Positions 3,835 to 5,328 of a stretch of 5,328 nucleotides of DNA are shown here, in pieces. The notes beneath the pieces are model-generated. The model searched no databases. It was given only the letters and a program-made list of their open reading frames with translations, and had not been told where the DNA came from. The DNA is from Acholeplasmatales bacterium (lineage in GTDB: Bacteria; Bacillota_I; Bacilli_A; Izemoplasmatales; Hujiaoplasmataceae). The first letter of the stretch is position 1; each line of letters starts with the position of its first letter. The stretch spans positions 468 through 5,795 of the forward strand of contig DMTN01000067.1 of the NCBI GenBank assembly GCA_003477305.1, given 5' to 3'. The position numbers were made by a program, and so were the translations under genes.

Positions 3835-5328
3835 ATGTACAGCGACATCCATGCGAAACGATTCCTTCCCCCCGTCCCGCTCGGCGACGGAGCCTATGTG
3901 GCGATTTCCGAACAGCGTCACGCCGGCCGCGGCGTCGGTCTCGCTTTTGTCATGGACGGCGCTGACGTCGCCCTCATGGGCATCCCGGATGCGACCCCCG
4001 AAGCGGTATTGGCGGCGTTTGCGTGTGTCGTTCCCGCTGCCCGGCTCATACGCATCGTCGTGCTGGAATGGGACGACCGTCTGATTGAAACGCTGAACCG
4101 CTATGCCGCGTTGGCAAAGGAAGCCGTGGTCGTCGCCGACCGTCGCGTCGCCCGTTCGATCGAAAACGACATTCCGCTTTCGATCTTTGCGATTCATGGC
4201 GGAAACGACACCGTCGCGATGCCCTCCGGCCGCGTGATCGGATTCATCCCGAGTCCGTTCGTCTTCACCCCCTCGGCGATCATGGCCTTCGACTATCGGT
4301 CCCACACGCTCTTTTCCAACCGGCTCTTCGAAATGATGTGGGATTCCCCGATTCCCGCCACCCTTGCGGAGACGATTCCGGGGATGATCGAATTTCATCG
4401 CCAATATGCGCCGTCCAGCGAGTATCTGCGACCGGTGCTGGCCGCGGTCGCCAAACTCGATCTCGCCTGCGCCGTCACCCGCACCGGGACCGTCTACCCG
4501 CATGACGCCCTTCGCCGCCTGATCGGCGACCTCTCGGCGACGGAATTCTTCAACTCGCCGCGATCCGTCGGCCGACCGACGGGAACGCGTGACTTTTCGC
4601 ACGCGGCGCTGGCGACGCAGGTGCTCTTCAAATTCGCCCAGGCATTCGGCGAACCGGCTGTCCTCGAAACGTTTGGGGAGTCGGGAATCGTAATCGTCCC
4701 GAAAACCCTCGAAATCACCGCCGCCATCGACGATTACCGCGTCTGGCAGCGGCTCTTCGACATCGTCTACGTGAAGCAGGGACCCGCCTGGCTCGCCGTC
4801 GTCGAACCGCTCGTCGACAAACTCGTCGGACTGTACGGCGTCGCGAAACCCGCCGTCTACCAGTCGGTCATCGCCCAGGTCGAACAGGACGCAACCCGCA
4901 TCGACGCACAGAAGAAGGAACTTGAAGCGCGCGTGCAGGAACTCGAAGACCGCCTCTCCGGAACGCTTGACAAACTCACCCGCGATCCGATGACCGGAAT
5001 GTACAACGAACTGTTCCTCCGGGAATTCGTGGCCGGTCTATCCGATAAGCGCAACGCGACCGACGAAGCGGTCCTTTTGTACATCGCGATCGACGACATC
5101 GCCCGCATCAACGTCCGCTTTTCGAAAGCGACCGGCGACGAGGCGATCAAAAACCTCGGCTATCTGCTCGACCGCATCCGCCGCCCGCAGGACCTCGTTT
5201 TCAAGCGGAACGGACCGGCCTATGTCGTCTGCCTGACCGACGGCGGACGTCAGGCCGCCCTCGATACGCTTGCGAAAGTGAAGGAAGGCGTGCGCGCCGC
5301 GGATGCTTTCATCGAGACGCTTTCGGTG
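3835..5328 (+). CDS. degenerate flavodiiron/ODP-like metallo-beta-lactamase domain fused to a degenerate GGDEF domain (3' end outside window)
   Basis: The frame is open from ATG 3835 to the window edge (498 codons), with a strong promoter and SD before it. Residues ~10-220 resemble the di-iron metallo-beta-lactamase fold of flavodiiron proteins and oxygen-binding ODP sensors. VLEWDD (76-81) lies where HxExDH is expected, PFVFTP (141-146) where PxLHWP is, LFSNRLF (159-165) where LFSNDxFG is, and VTRTGT (214-219) where the PSHG loop is. Only Glu78 and Asp80 of six iron ligands remain; Val76, Phe144, Arg163 and Thr217 replace the others. Residues ~253-342 are mainly helical and unrecognised. Residues ~343-382 form a charged coiled coil (signalling helix). 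A GGDEF domain starts at DPMTGMYN (384-391). Its signature is NGPAY (459-463), and the first metal Asp is Ala418. Asn426, GDE (434-436) and the RPQD I-site (450-453) remain. No transmembrane segment is seen. It is probably a cytosolic, non-catalytic sensor or c-di-GMP receptor. The domain calls rest on motif alignment from memory; the GGDEF call is firmer than the MBL call. Confidence 0.8.
   Translation, partial: MYSDIHAKRFLPPVPLGDGAYVAISEQRHAGRGVGLAFVMDGADVALMGIPDATPEAVLAAFACVVPAARLIRIVVLEWDDRLIETLNRYAALAKEAVVVADRRVARSIENDIPLSIFAIHGGNDTVAMPSGRVIGFIPSPFVFTPSAIMAFDYRSHTLFSNRLFEMMWDSPIPATLAETIPGMIEFHRQYAPSSEYLRPVLAAVAKLDLACAVTRTGTVYPHDALRRLIGDLSATEFFNSPRSVGRPTGTRDFSHAALATQVLFKFAQAFGEPAVLETFGESGIVIVPKTLEITAAIDDYRVWQRLFDIVYVKQGPAWLAVVEPLVDKLVGLYGVAKPAVYQSVIAQVEQDATRIDAQKKELEARVQELEDRLSGTLDKLTRDPMTGMYNELFLREFVAGLSDKRNATDEAVLLYIAIDDIARINVRFSKATGDEAIKNLGYLLDRIRRPQDLVFKRNGPAYVVCLTDGGRQAALDTLAKVKEGVRAADAFIETLSV

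Noticed and set aside
3655..4602. Long open frame of 315 codons on the minus strand
   Set aside because: It is antisense to the MBL-GGDEF gene and overlaps the divergent promoters and the start of the first CHR gene. Its product is Arg/Gly/Asp-rich and low in complexity, typical of a shadow frame in GC-rich DNA, with no SD or recognisable motif.
4981..5328. Calling the C-terminal domain an active diguanylate cyclase
   Set aside because: The signature is NGPAY instead of GG(D/E)EF and a metal-binding Asp is replaced by Ala, so catalysis is not expected.

Overview
The window is GC-rich bacterial DNA with dense, short-spaced genes and Shine-Dalgarno-type ribosome sites. The rsmD-coaD order, the paired half-size CHR transporters and the strong SD/TATAAT signals suggest a Gram-positive lineage (Bacillota, or a high-GC relative of the Mollicutes). 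This is inference; no gene here fixes the taxon. TGA acts as a stop for rsmD and for the first CHR gene, so the genetic code is standard, not the Mycoplasma/Spiroplasma code.

Left part, plus strand (1-2018): a tight three-gene run. It holds the C-terminal ~324 residues of an M42 dinuclear-metal aminopeptidase (5' end outside the window), then rsmD (16S rRNA G966 N2-methyltransferase), then coaD (phosphopantetheine adenylyltransferase, coenzyme A synthesis). The gaps are 4 nt and an ATGA overlap, which implies co-transcription and translational coupling. The run ends at a long hairpin (2029-2069) with A's on one side and T's on the other, which can terminate both this operon and the convergent one.

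Middle part, minus strand (3749 down to 2071): a three-gene operon read right to left. It contains two short CHR-family (chromate transporter-like) membrane proteins that overlap by 8 nt, followed after 15 nt by a small predicted lipoprotein with a thioredoxin-type CITC site. The two CHR halves probably form one hetero-oligomeric transporter. The extracytoplasmic thioredoxin-like lipoprotein may work with it, but its role is unknown.

Right part, plus strand (3783-5328): a divergent promoter (TTGAAA-16-TATAAT) and near-consensus SD drive a gene that stays open to the window edge (498 codons seen). Its product looks like a flavodiiron/ODP-type metallo-beta-lactamase-fold domain, a helical region, a coiled coil and a GGDEF domain. 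Both recognisable domains appear catalytically dead. Four of six di-iron ligand positions are replaced, and the GGDEF signature reads NGPAY, while the RxxD c-di-GMP inhibitory-site motif is kept at the correct spacing. This is the most unusual item in the window: a likely non-enzymatic sensor or c-di-GMP-binding protein built from two degenerated enzymes.

No tRNA, rRNA, CRISPR, insertion sequence or gene-free stretch above 300 bases was seen. The largest gene-free gap is the 143-nt divergent promoter region (3692-3834).
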